51,337 bases of DNA from an uncultured Collinsella sp. GTDB taxonomy: Bacteria; Actinomycetota; Coriobacteriia; Coriobacteriales; Coriobacteriaceae. The translations under genes and the position numbers were made by a program. Positions 17,347 to 25,158 of this stretch are shown here, piece by piece. Numbering within the stretch: the first letter of the stretch is position 1; each line of letters begins with the position of its first letter. The notes under the pieces are model-generated. The model did no database searches, was not told the DNA's origin, and worked only from the letters and a program-made list of their open reading frames with translations. The stretch spans positions 1 to 51,337 of the forward strand of contig CAJLTA010000016.1 of assembly GCA_905209455.1 (NCBI GenBank). The letters run 5' to 3'.

Positions 17347-17988
17347 ATGGCACTTGAGAAGATTGACATTGACACCCTCGACCCGGCGGCGACCATCGTC
17401 GTGGCAACCGGAAACGCTCATAAGCTCACCGAGATCGAGGCCATTTTGGGCAAGGTCATGCCCGAGGTGCGCTTTGTGGCGCTCGGCCAGCTGGGTGATT
17501 TTGAGGATCCCGAGGAAAACGGCACGACGTTTTTGGAGAACGCCATCATCAAGGCCCAAGCCGCGGTTGAGGAGACGGGCCTTATGGCCATTGCCGACGA
17601 TTCGGGCTTGGTCGTCGACGCGCTGGACGGTGAGCCCGGTGTGTATAGCGCGCGCTATGCGGGCGTGCACGGCGACGATGCCGCCAACAACGCCAAGCTT
17701 CTCGTTAACCTGGAAGGCGTGGCAGATGAGGACCGCACCGCGCGCTTTATGAGCGTCGTCGCGCTCATCGACACGGACGGTCTGGTTACCTATGGCGAGG
17801 GCGCCTGCGAGGGCGTTATCGCGCACGAGGGCCGCGGCGACCATGGTTTTGGCTATGACCCGCTGTTCCTGCCGGTCGACACGCCGGGCAAGACCATGGC
17901 CGAGCTGACGGCTGACGAGAAGAACGCCATCAGCCATCGTTTCCACGCGCTCGAGCATCTGTCCGCCAAGCTGACGGGCGAGGAGTAG
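17347..17988 (+). CDS. rdgB: XTP/dITP diphosphatase (HAM1/RdgB family)
   Basis: This enzyme removes deaminated purine nucleotides (XTP, ITP, dITP) from the pool. The 213-residue protein has the family signatures VVATGNAHKLTEIEAIL, ENGTTFLENAIIKA, IADDSGLVVDALDG, GVYSARYAG, and the C-terminal GFGYDPLFLP and SHRFHAL blocks. ACAAGGAGG precedes the ATG at 17347. It is followed after 3 bases by dtd, so the two are co-translated. Confidence 0.95.
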   Translation: MALEKIDIDTLDPAATIVVATGNAHKLTEIEAILGKVMPEVRFVALGQLGDFEDPEENGTTFLENAIIKAQAAVEETGLMAIADDSGLVVDALDGEPGVYSARYAGVHGDDAANNAKLLVNLEGVADEDRTARFMSVVALIDTDGLVTYGEGACEGVIAHEGRGDHGFGYDPLFLPVDTPGKTMAELTADEKNAISHRFHALEHLSAKLTGEE

Positions 17989-17991
17989 GCC

Positions 17992-18438
17992 ATGCGTGCG
18001 GTGGTGCAGCGCGTGCTCAACGCCGGCGTGACGGTCGACGGCGAGTGCGTGGGCCGCATTGGACGCGGCTACCTGGTGCTGCTGGGTGTGGGCCATGGCG
18101 ATACGCGTGCCGAGGCCGACAAGCTGTGGGGCAAGCTCCGCGGGCTGCGTATCAACGAGGACGAGAACGGCAAGACCAATCTGGCACTTGCCGATGTCGA
18201 CGGCGAGGTGCTCGTGGTGTCGCAGTTCACGCTGTTCGCCGACTGCCGCCACGGTCGCCGCCCATCGTTTACGGATGCCGGCGCACCCGATGTTGCCAAC
18301 GAGCTCTACGAGTACTTCCTGACGCTTGTGCACGAGGACGTTGAGCATGTGGCGCACGGTATCTTTGGCGCCGACATGAAGGTCGACCTGGTCAACGACG
18401 GCCCATTCACCATCGTCTTGGACACCGACAACCTTTAG
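17992..18438 (+). CDS. dtd: D-aminoacyl-tRNA deacylase
   Basis: Dtd hydrolyses D-amino acids mischarged on tRNA. The 148-residue protein begins MRAVVQRVLNAGVTVDG and has LVVSQFTLFADCRHGRRPSF (the SQFTL catalytic motif), and AHGIFGADMKVDLVNDGPFT. It starts 3 bases after the upstream stop and is followed immediately by a 12-bp hairpin. Confidence 0.96.
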   Translation: MRAVVQRVLNAGVTVDGECVGRIGRGYLVLLGVGHGDTRAEADKLWGKLRGLRINEDENGKTNLALADVDGEVLVVSQFTLFADCRHGRRPSFTDAGAPDVANELYEYFLTLVHEDVEHVAHGIFGADMKVDLVNDGPFTIVLDTDNL

Positions 18439-18466
18439 GTTACGCGGTTTTACCAAACCGCGTAAC
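18439..18466. repeat. Perfect 12-bp hairpin with TACC loop directly after dtd
   Basis: GTTACGCGGTTT and AAACCGCGTAAC pair perfectly around the tetraloop TACC, starting at the base after the dtd TAG. No T-run follows. The same GTTYTACCRAAC heart appears after lysS at 22959. It may end transcription or protect mRNA 3' ends, or be a dispersed REP-like element. Confidence 0.75.
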
Positions 18467-18524
18467 AACTGGTCATGCGAGGTTGTCGTCTGGTACGTAT
18501 TCGAGACCGGGCTTTTTTAGCTAC

Positions 18525-18554
18525 TTGCGTATGGCCACAACAGGGTGCTATAGT
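18525..18554 (+). promoter_or_regulatory. Candidate promoter of veg-ispE
   Basis: TTGCGT (18525-18530) and TATAGT (18549-18554) are 18 bases apart, upstream of the strong GGAGG of veg. Confidence 0.6.
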
Positions 18555-18621
18555 ATTAGAGTTTTGTCTATCTTAGGGGTATTGTCCCCTTTTTGAATTG
18601 CACCTTCTGGAGGCCCTGTTC

Positions 18622-18918
18622 ATGGAAGAGATGGAAGTCAATCACGTCGACGACATCCACGAGAAGCTGACCGATATGGTGGGCGATCGCGTCAAGGTGA
18701 AGGCCAACATGGGCCGTACCCGCGTCGTCGAGCGCATGGGCACCATCAAGAGCGTCCACCCGGCCGTCTTCATTGTCGAGGTTGACGAGCGTCGCGGCCG
18801 CAAGTCGCGTCAGTCCTACCAGTACATCGATGTCCTCACCGGCCAGGTCGAGCTGTTCGACCCCGAGAGCGGCGAGCATATCTTTACCCCGCTCGGCAAT
18901 CAGCTCGAGGAGCATTAA
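18622..18918 (+). CDS. veg: Veg family protein
   Basis: This 98-residue protein matches the small Veg family (DUF1021): GDRVKVKANMGRTRVVER, then VHPAVFIVEVDE, then RQSYQYIDVLTGQVEL. In Bacillus subtilis Veg promotes biofilm formation; its molecular activity is not settled and the fold is a small beta barrel. I chose the ATG at 18622, nine bases after GGAGG. The order veg then ispE is also seen in Firmicutes and supports the identification. The stop is 2 bases before the ispE GTG. Confidence 0.88.
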   Translation: MEEMEVNHVDDIHEKLTDMVGDRVKVKANMGRTRVVERMGTIKSVHPAVFIVEVDERRGRKSRQSYQYIDVLTGQVELFDPESGEHIFTPLGNQLEEH

Positions 18919-18920
18919 CG

Positions 18921-19817
18921 GTGACCGATCGGTCCCTGACTCTTTCCGCGCCGGCAAAGATTAACCTCTACCTGGGGGTTCATACCGAGCGCGATGACCG
19001 CGGCTACCACAGGGTCGATTCCCTGATGGCGGCCGTCGGTCTTTCCGATACCGTGATGGTCGCGCCGTCGCAGGCGCTGACCGTCCAGACGGTTCCGGCA
19101 TCAGATTTTCCCATGCAAAAGAATACGGCGTATCGGGCTGCGGTTGCTATGGCCGAGCATTATGGTCGCGAGGCAAACGTCTGCGTGACGATTGAGAAGC
19201 GCATTCCATTGTGCGCCGGCTTGGGCGGCCCCTCGACGGATGCGGCCGCGGTCATTGTCGCCTTGGCAGAGCTCTGGGGCATTGATCGCACCGACCCAGC
19301 GCTCGACGATATTGCGCGGGGCATTGGTGCTGACGTCCCGTTCTTTTTGCACGCGAGTCCTGCGTTCTACGTAGGTGGGGGAGACGTGCTGGCAACTGAG
19401 TACCCCGCGCTGCCTGCGACGCCCGTCGTGCTGGTCAAGCCGCGCGAGGCAAGCGTTTCGACAATTGAAGCCTATCGACGTTTTGACGAGGCCCCGGTGC
19501 CTGCGGACAAGCCCGGCGCGATAGCTTCTGCCTTGCGTGCTGGTGATGCCGAGACGGCATATGCACTCATCCATAACAACCTTGGTGTCATTTCCGCACA
19601 GATGGAGTCGCAGATTCAAACGGTCCTCGACTGGCTGCGTAAACAGGACGGAACCGTTGCTGTAGATGTGTGCGGATCGGGTGCCTGCTCGTTTGCCATT
19701 TGCGACACCGCTGCCACGGCCGAAAGGCTTGCCGATGCTGCCCAGCAAAATGGCTGGTGGGCCTGCGCGACTGAGCTTATTCCCAACACGGTTCAAATCG
19801 ACGCGCCAAAGAAATAA
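18921..19817 (+). CDS. ispE: 4-diphosphocytidyl-2-C-methyl-D-erythritol kinase
   Basis: IspE is the fourth enzyme of the MEP isoprenoid pathway. The 298-residue GHMP kinase has the N-terminal LSAPAKINLYLGVH, the glycine loop PLCAGLGGPSTDAAAV (the usual second glycine of GGGSSD is retained as GLGGPS), and the C-terminal VDVCGSGACSFAI. It starts with GTG 2 bases after veg, indicating coupled translation. ispD and ispF are in another cluster at 37.7 kb. Confidence 0.95.
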   Translation: MTDRSLTLSAPAKINLYLGVHTERDDRGYHRVDSLMAAVGLSDTVMVAPSQALTVQTVPASDFPMQKNTAYRAAVAMAEHYGREANVCVTIEKRIPLCAGLGGPSTDAAAVIVALAELWGIDRTDPALDDIARGIGADVPFFLHASPAFYVGGGDVLATEYPALPATPVVLVKPREASVSTIEAYRRFDEAPVPADKPGAIASALRAGDAETAYALIHNNLGVISAQMESQIQTVLDWLRKQDGTVAVDVCGSGACSFAICDTAATAERLADAAQQNGWWACATELIPNTVQIDAPKK

Positions 19818-19866
19818 AAATTTCTCTAGCACGCGGCGAAAATCTTTGTTACTATAGTCGAGCTAA

Positions 19867-19943
19867 CGGGTTGTGGCTCAGTTTGGTAGAGCACTGCGTT
19901 CGGGACGCAGGGGTCGCTGGTTCAAATCCAGTCAACCCGACCA
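19867..19943 (+). tRNA. tRNA-Pro(CGG)
   Basis: The acceptor CGGGTTG/CAACCCG, D-arm GCTC...GAGC, anticodon stem CTGCG/CGCAG with loop TTCGGGA (anticodon CGG), and T-loop TTCAAAT are all present, with encoded CCA. Confidence 0.95.
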
Positions 19944-19953
19944 GAGCATGAGG

Positions 19954-19982
19954 AGGGACCGCTTCTTGCGGTCCCTTTTTTT
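19954..19982 (+). terminator. Terminator of tRNA-Pro
   Basis: AGGGACCGC pairs with GCGGTCCCT around a short loop, followed by a run of seven T residues. Confidence 0.9.
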
Positions 19983-20055
19983 AGCTAGTGTTGTGATACC
20001 GCGATACCCGCGGTATACTCATTCGAGCTTGTCTCGCTGTATTGTGGAGGTCTAC

Positions 20056-20331
20056 ATGTTTGGACTGAGGGCTCCTGAGCTCATCATTATTCTCGTCGTT
20101 GTCCTGATTATCTTCGGGCCCAAGAACCTGCCGAAGCTCGGCAAGTCCCTCGGCTCTACCGTCAAGAATATCCGTGAGGGTATGGAGGGCGACGATAAGG
20201 CCGAGACCAAGCAGGCCGAGGAGGTCGTGGTCGAGCAGTCCGAGGAGGACAAGGAGATCGCTGAGCTCGAGGCCAAGCTCGCTGCTGCCAAGAAGAAGCA
20301 GGCAGAGGACAGCGACGCGGACGCAGAGTAG
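20056..20331 (+). CDS. tatA: Twin-arginine translocase subunit TatA
   Basis: TatA forms the pore of the twin-arginine export system. The 91-residue protein has one N-terminal membrane helix ELIIILVVVLIIFGPKNLP, an amphipathic helix LPKLGKSLGSTVKNI, and a long charged Glu/Lys/Ala tail. The FGPKNLPKLGK junction is the family hallmark. GTGGAGG precedes the ATG. No tatC lies in the window. A TatA/E assignment is safe; the letter is by convention. Confidence 0.93.
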   Translation: MFGLRAPELIIILVVVLIIFGPKNLPKLGKSLGSTVKNIREGMEGDDKAETKQAEEVVVEQSEEDKEIAELEAKLAAAKKKQAEDSDADAE

Positions 20332-20356
20332 TCCCATCCCTTTGGGGTGAGCACCT

Positions 20357-20389
20357 GACCGGCTTGCCCGCAGGCTAGCCGGTCTTTTT
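20357..20389 (+). terminator. Terminator of tatA
   Basis: GACCGGCT pairs with AGCCGGTC around a loop that may form further pairs (TGCCCGCAGGCT), followed by TTTTT. Confidence 0.9.
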
Positions 20390-20437
20390 CGTTTTGTTGA
20401 CAGTTGATTGTTTGATCAGAGTTGGGGAGATATCCGT

Positions 20438-20908
20438 ATGGACGCAAGCCAGATCGTACTGACCGCTGAGGGCCGCCAGAAGCTCGTCGAGGAGCTCGCC
20501 TGGCGTGAGGGCGATTACGCCAAGGAGATCGTCGAGGACATCAAGGAAGCCCGCGCGTTCGGCGACCTTTCGGAGAACTCCGAGTACGATGCCGCCAAGG
20601 ACAAGCAGGCCCAGAATGCTGCTCGTATCGCCGAGATCCAGGCCATTCTTGCCAACGCTCAGGTTGCTGCCACCACGGGCGACCTGACCGTCTCCATCGG
20701 TTCCACCGTTTCGCTGATTGATCCCAACGGCGAGGTCATGGAAGTCACGCTCGTCGGTACCACCGAGACCAACTCGCTCGAGCACAAGATTTCCAACGAG
20801 TCTCCGGTCGGTCACGCCATCATTGGTCACGGCGAGGGCGATTCCGTCGAGGTCGTTACGCCTTCCGGCAAGACTCGCGTCTACACCATCGCCAAGATCG
20901 CACGCTAG
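20438..20908 (+). CDS. greA: Transcription elongation factor GreA
   Basis: GreA rescues backtracked RNA polymerase by stimulating transcript cleavage. The 156-residue protein has the N-terminal coiled coil with the catalytic acidic tip GDLSENSEYDAAKDKQ, and the C-terminal FKBP-like domain (GSTVSLID, ISNESPVGHAIIGHGEGD, VYTIAKI). I chose the ATG at 20438; GGGGAGA lies before it. It is followed by a terminator-like hairpin and then lysS, an order common in Actinobacteria and Firmicutes. Confidence 0.96.
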   Translation: MDASQIVLTAEGRQKLVEELAWREGDYAKEIVEDIKEARAFGDLSENSEYDAAKDKQAQNAARIAEIQAILANAQVAATTGDLTVSIGSTVSLIDPNGEVMEVTLVGTTETNSLEHKISNESPVGHAIIGHGEGDSVEVVTPSGKTRVYTIAKIAR

Positions 20909-20936
20909 ACCACGGTCCCGCGTAAAGGTTTGTTTT

Positions 20937-20968
20937 CGCTCCCTGGGACCGAATCCTGGGGAGCGTTT
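20937..20968 (+). terminator. Hairpin between greA and lysS
   Basis: CGCTCCC pairs with GGGAGCG, with further pairing inside, followed by TTTTAGTTT. It may terminate greA messages or partly attenuate readthrough into lysS, whose ATG lies 20 bases on. Confidence 0.75.
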
Positions 20969-20987
20969 TAGTTTGAGGAGCTAACTT

Positions 20988-22952
20988 ATGGCAGAGAACC
21001 AGAACGCCGCCGATCAGGCATCGACGCTCAACGACGAGCGCGCCACCCGCCTGGTCAAGCGCGCCGCCCTGTTCGAGGCGGGCCAGAACCCCTATCCTGA
21101 GCACTCTGAGCTTGAGGACTACGTCGCCGATATCGAGGCTAAGTACGCCGATCTTGCCGATGGTGAGGACACCGAGGATGTCGTGAAGATTGCCGGCCGT
21201 GTGGTCGCCAAGCGCGGTCAGGGCAAGATCATGTTCATCGTCGTGCGCGATGCGACTGCCGAGATTCAACTGTTCTGCCGCATCAACGACATGGACGAGG
21301 CTGCCTGGAATACGCTCAAGGCCCTCGACCTGGGCGACATCCTGGGCGTGACCGGCGTGGTCGTGCGCACCAAGCGCGGCCAGCTTTCCGTTGCCCCTGA
21401 GAGCGCGACCCTGCTTTCCAAGGCCGTTCGTCCGCTGCCCGAGAAGTTCCACGGTCTTTCCGACAAGGAGACCCGCTATCGCCAGCGCTATGTCGACCTG
21501 ATCGCCAACGACGACGTTCGTGAGACCTTCCGTAAGCGTTCGCAGATTCTCTCCACCTTCCGTCGCTTTATGGAGTCCGACGGCTACATGGAGGTCGAGA
21601 CCCCCATCCTGCAGACCATCCAGGGTGGTGCCACGGCCAAGCCGTTCATTACCCACTTCAACGCGCTCGATCAGGAGTGCTACCTGCGTATTGCCACCGA
21701 GCTGCACCTCAAGCGCTGCATCGTCGGTGGTTTTGAGCGCGTGTTCGAGATCGGCCGCATCTTCCGTAACGAGGGCATGGACCTTACCCACAACCCCGAG
21801 TTCACCACGATGGAGGCCTACCGTGCCTTCTCCGACCTCGAGGGCATGAAGGCGCTCGCCCAGGGTGTCATTAAGGCGGCTAACAAGGCCATCGGCAACC
21901 CCGAGGTCATCGAGTACCAGGGCCAGACCATCGACCTTTCTGGTGAGTGGGCCAGCCGTCCCATGACCGACATCGTCTCCGACGTGCTCGGCAAGCAGGT
22001 CACCATCGACACGCCGGTCGAGGAGCTTGCTGCCGCCGCGCGCGAGAAGGGCCTGGAGATTAAGCCCGAGTGGACCGCCGGCAAGATTATCGCCGAGATC
22101 TACGATGAGCTGGGCGAGGACACCATCGTCAACCCCACGTTCGTGTGCGATTACCCCATCGAGGTCAGCCCGCTTGCCAAGCGCTTTGAGGACGACCCGC
22201 GCCTGACGCACCGCTTTGAGCTGGTTATTGCCGGTCACGAGTACGCCAACGCGTTCTCTGAGCTCAACGACCCGGTCGACCAGGCCGAGCGCTTTGCCGC
22301 TCAGATGGCCGAGAAGGCCGGCGGTGACGACGAGGCCATGGAGTATGACGAGGACTACGTGCGCGCCCTCGAGTACGGTATGCCTCCCGCGGGCGGTATT
22401 GGCATTGGTATCGACCGCGTGGTCATGCTGCTTACCAACCAGGCTTCTATCCGCGACGTGCTGCTGTTCCCGCACATGAAGCCCGAGAAGGGTTTCCAGT
22501 CCGGTGCCGCTGCCGCCAAGGCTGCAGAGGCCGGCAACGCCGCGAGCCCGTTCGTTAAGTCGCTTAAGCCCACGCTCGATTACTCCAAGATCGCCGTTGA
22601 GCCGCTGTTTGAGGAGTTCGTCGACTTTGATACCTTCTCCAAGAGCGACTTCCGCGCTGTGAAGGTCAAGGCATGCGAGGCCGTCAAGAAGTCCAAGAAG
22701 CTGCTGAACTTTACGCTCGACGACGGCACCGGCACCGACCGCACCATCCTCTCCGGTATTCACGCTTATTACGAGCCCGAGGACCTGGTTGGCAAGACCT
22801 TGCTTGCCATCACCAACCTGCCTCCGCGCAAGATGATGGGTATTCCCAGCTGCGGCATGCTGATCAGCGCTGTCCACGAGGAGGAGGGCGAGGAGCGCCT
22901 CAACCTGATCCAGCTCGACGCCTCCATCCCCGCCGGCGCAAAGATGTACTAA
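20988..22952 (+). CDS. lysS: Lysyl-tRNA synthetase (class II) with C-terminal tRNA-binding domain
   Basis: LysRS charges tRNA-Lys. The first 510 or so residues are a normal class II enzyme: an OB-fold anticodon domain, motif 1 in FMESDGYMEVETPIL, motif 2 FEIGRIFRNEGMD, and motif 3 GGIGIGIDRVVMLL. After a short Ala-rich linker (about 505-520) the protein continues to residue 654 with a second domain. From about 537, FDTFSKSDFRAVKVKACEAV, then TNLPPRKMMGIPSCGMLISA, are the hallmarks of the EMAPII/Trbp111 tRNA-binding fold seen at the C-terminus of MetRS. Standard bacterial LysRS lacks it and is about 500 residues. The reading frame is continuous, so this is a true fusion. Confidence 0.95.
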   Translation: MAENQNAADQASTLNDERATRLVKRAALFEAGQNPYPEHSELEDYVADIEAKYADLADGEDTEDVVKIAGRVVAKRGQGKIMFIVVRDATAEIQLFCRINDMDEAAWNTLKALDLGDILGVTGVVVRTKRGQLSVAPESATLLSKAVRPLPEKFHGLSDKETRYRQRYVDLIANDDVRETFRKRSQILSTFRRFMESDGYMEVETPILQTIQGGATAKPFITHFNALDQECYLRIATELHLKRCIVGGFERVFEIGRIFRNEGMDLTHNPEFTTMEAYRAFSDLEGMKALAQGVIKAANKAIGNPEVIEYQGQTIDLSGEWASRPMTDIVSDVLGKQVTIDTPVEELAAAAREKGLEIKPEWTAGKIIAEIYDELGEDTIVNPTFVCDYPIEVSPLAKRFEDDPRLTHRFELVIAGHEYANAFSELNDPVDQAERFAAQMAEKAGGDDEAMEYDEDYVRALEYGMPPAGGIGIGIDRVVMLLTNQASIRDVLLFPHMKPEKGFQSGAAAAKAAEAGNAASPFVKSLKPTLDYSKIAVEPLFEEFVDFDTFSKSDFRAVKVKACEAVKKSKKLLNFTLDDGTGTDRTILSGIHAYYEPEDLVGKTLLAITNLPPRKMMGIPSCGMLISAVHEEEGEERLNLIQLDASIPAGAKMY

Positions 22953-22958
22953 TTGGTT

Positions 22959-22980
22959 CCGCCGTTCTACCGAACGGCGG
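22959..22980. repeat. TACC-loop hairpin after lysS
   Basis: CCGCCGTTC and GAACGGCGG pair perfectly around TACC, 6 bases after the lysS stop. It shares the GTTYTACCRAAC heart of the hairpin after dtd (18439). Confidence 0.7.
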
Positions 22981-23024
22981 ACCAGCCGACGCTGCGCGAC
23001 GCCCAGGGCGACAATTTGTCATTC

Positions 23025-23066
23025 AAAAGGCAAGGCATGACCAGAAGGTCTATGCCTTGCCTTTTT
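23025..23066 (+). terminator. Strong terminator downstream of lysS
   Basis: AAAAGGCAAGGCAT plus GACC pairs with GGTC plus ATGCCTTGCCTTTT with one bulged T; the loop is AGAA. The A-rich 5' flank means it could work in both directions. Confidence 0.9.
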
Positions 23067-23278
23067 CATGCCAACTTGTTCGCCCTGGACGTCGCTCGCT
23101 GTCGTTGCCAAGGCATCGGCGTTGCCTTGATTAGCACTTGGGGACGGTCCTTTTCGTCGGGGGGCCTACCGGCTCATTGGGGGTTTGCGCCTTCCATGCA
23201 TGACGGTCGTCTCTTTTATGTTTCCTTTAGCCGTTGCTGCCTAGGATGGGGGTTAGTCGGTAGGAAGGGAGCGTCTAT

Positions 23279-24847
23279 ATGGACGACGCGAGCGAGCGTT
23301 CAATCGAAGAGGACATGCTCGATCAGTTCAATTACTTTGATGATGAGGACGAGGAGCTGATCGACCGTCGCGAGCCAGCGCCGCTTGATTCCTTTGATCT
23401 GGTCGATGAAGAGACTGATGAGGTTGAGGACGAATCAACGGAGCCCCCACAGCCTTCGCGCCTTGACTCGCTGCTTTCGAGAGCCCCCATGCACCACGGC
23501 GTTCGTGCCGGCGCGCTCCATATGAAAACTGACTGGCACCAGATCGTGACGGCAGGCGATGAGCTTGCCGTCGATGCGCCGCTCACCGATAAATCATCCA
23601 TCATCTGCCGCACCGGCATGCTTATGCTGGCAAGCGGAACGGGTGCCTGGCGCGTGCGCGATACCATGAATCGTGTTGCCGCCGTACTCGGTGTCACCAT
23701 CCACGTTGACTTAAGTCTTCTGTCGTTTGAGTGCACCTGCATCGAAGATGGTCACTGCTTTAATGAGGTCGTCAGCTTGCCCACAACGGGCGTCAATACC
23801 CATCGCATTTGGATGATGGAGAGTTTCCTCAAGGAAATCGAGACCTATGGTCGTCGCTTCACGGTGCACGAGTATCACGAGATGCTCAAGACCGTTGAGA
23901 GTTCAAAACCTGATTACGCGCCTTGGCAACAGGGCCTTGCGGCGGCCTGCGCCTGTGGCGCCTTCGTTTTTTTGCTCGGCGGCGGCCCTATCGAGATGGC
24001 CTGCGCGTTCGTGGGCGCGGGTGTCGGCAACTTTGCCCGCTCCCATATTCTCAAGCAAGGCCTTGGTCAGTTCAGCGCGCTGACGACCGGCGTTGCGCTC
24101 GCTTGCGTTTCGTATCTGCTGGCATTGCTCGGCCTTGGCCAGGTCATACCGGGGGCAATGTCGCACCAAGAAGGCTATATCGGCGCCATGCTCTTTGTGA
24201 TTCCCGGCTTTCCACTCATTACGGCAGGCCTCGACATCGCTAAGCTCGACATGCGAAGCGGTATCGAGCGCCTTTCATATGCCGTATCGATTATTGTGAT
24301 GGCGACCCTCGTAGGTTGGATGGTTGCCGAGTGTGTTGGCCTGGCGCCGGACGACTTTGCCCCACTGGGCCTTTCGCCGCTTGCCCTTACGCTCCTGCGC
24401 GTGGTGATGAGCTTCGTTGGCGTATTCGGCTTCTCGGTGATGTTCAACAGCCCGGTAAAGATGGCCGCGGCAGCTGGGTTGATCGGCGCCGTGTCCAATA
24501 CCCTGCGTCTGACCCTTGTCGATGCGCCGACGATGATTCCCTTCCTGGGCCTCAGCACGGGAATGCCTCCCGAGGCAGCAGCGTTTATCGGCGCGCTGGT
24601 ATCGGGGCTGCTCGCAAGCTTGGCTGAAGTCAAGCTCACCTACCCGCGCATCGCCCTCACGGTGCCTTCGATTGTCATTATGGTGCCGGGCTTGTATCTG
24701 TATCGCTCGATGTATTACATGTGCACCTTCGACACGGTCAATATGCTCGGCTGGTTTGTGCGCGCAGTGCTCATCGTAGCGTTTCTGCCCGTTGGACTGG
24801 GTGTGGCGCGTACGCTCACCGACCCTCGCTGGCGCCACACCAGCTAA
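23279..24847 (+). CDS. Threonine/serine exporter family membrane protein (ThrE type)
   Basis: This 522-residue protein has an acidic, probably disordered N-terminus (about 1-70, rich in Asp/Glu), then a ThrE/DUF1212 domain (SSIICRTGMLMLASGTGAWRV), about ten hydrophobic segments, and a DUF3815-like C-terminal half (FGFSVMFNSPVKMAAAAGLIG, PSIVIMVPGLYLYRSMYYM). The fused two-domain form matches Corynebacterium ThrE, a threonine/serine exporter. Substrate is inferred from family. GGAAGGGAG precedes the ATG. The preceding 200 bases contain no gene, only a GGGGACGGTCC fragment near 23144. Confidence 0.85.
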   Translation: MDDASERSIEEDMLDQFNYFDDEDEELIDRREPAPLDSFDLVDEETDEVEDESTEPPQPSRLDSLLSRAPMHHGVRAGALHMKTDWHQIVTAGDELAVDAPLTDKSSIICRTGMLMLASGTGAWRVRDTMNRVAAVLGVTIHVDLSLLSFECTCIEDGHCFNEVVSLPTTGVNTHRIWMMESFLKEIETYGRRFTVHEYHEMLKTVESSKPDYAPWQQGLAAACACGAFVFLLGGGPIEMACAFVGAGVGNFARSHILKQGLGQFSALTTGVALACVSYLLALLGLGQVIPGAMSHQEGYIGAMLFVIPGFPLITAGLDIAKLDMRSGIERLSYAVSIIVMATLVGWMVAECVGLAPDDFAPLGLSPLALTLLRVVMSFVGVFGFSVMFNSPVKMAAAAGLIGAVSNTLRLTLVDAPTMIPFLGLSTGMPPEAAAFIGALVSGLLASLAEVKLTYPRIALTVPSIVIMVPGLYLYRSMYYMCTFDTVNMLGWFVRAVLIVAFLPVGLGVARTLTDPRWRHTS

Positions 24848-24880
24848 TTGGTACAAGGGGGACAGGTTACTTTGCACCAA
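24848..24880. repeat. Stop-codon-abutting hairpin with GGGACAGG core (second copy)
   Basis: TTGGTACAA pairs with TTTGCACCAA, with one mismatch, around a loop containing GGGGGACAGGTTAC. It begins at the base after the exporter's TAA. Same architecture as 17204-17240. Confidence 0.7.
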
Positions 24881-24883
24881 ATG

Positions 24884-24950
24884 AGTTGCGGTGAAATAGG
24901 GACTGAATTGTTGCTTAAAGGGTCAAAACAGTCCGTATTCCACCGCAACT
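24884..24950. repeat. 22-bp inverted repeat
   Basis: AGTTGCGGTGAAATAGGGAC and CTG (24884-24905) is the near-exact reverse complement of 24929-24950 (20 of 22 match), around a 23-base AT-rich loop. No T-run follows. It may be a dispersed palindromic repeat. Confidence 0.7.
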
Positions 24951-25063
24951 TATGGGGTCGGGGGTTTTGGTGCCCTGCATCTCCACAAACTCAACGCTTA
25001 CGAAGCGCGCGCCGTTCGTGTTAGGGTAGTTCCACCACATAAGTAGTCGCAGACGCGCGTAAC

Positions 25064-25114
25064 ACGGGCGGGCGAGATGAAGTCCCAACAGCTCCATCTT
25101 GCCCGCCCGTTTTT
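25064..25114 (+). terminator. Terminator-like hairpin in the leader of the DUF2798 gene
   Basis: ACGGGCGGGC followed by AGATG pairs with CATCT followed by GCCCGCCCGT, and TTTTTG follows. It lies 45 bases before the next start codon, so it is either the end of a short unidentified transcript or a leader attenuator. Confidence 0.75.
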
Positions 25115-25158
25115 GTTGCGTGGCGCCGCGGTACAACACAGAGAGGAATCTGCCCTTT

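Noticed and set aside
23067..23278. A small gene between the lysS terminator and the ThrE-type exporter
   Set aside because: Only a frame lacking a ribosome site that runs into the exporter gene; a GGGGACGGTCC fragment suggests a decayed repeat instead.
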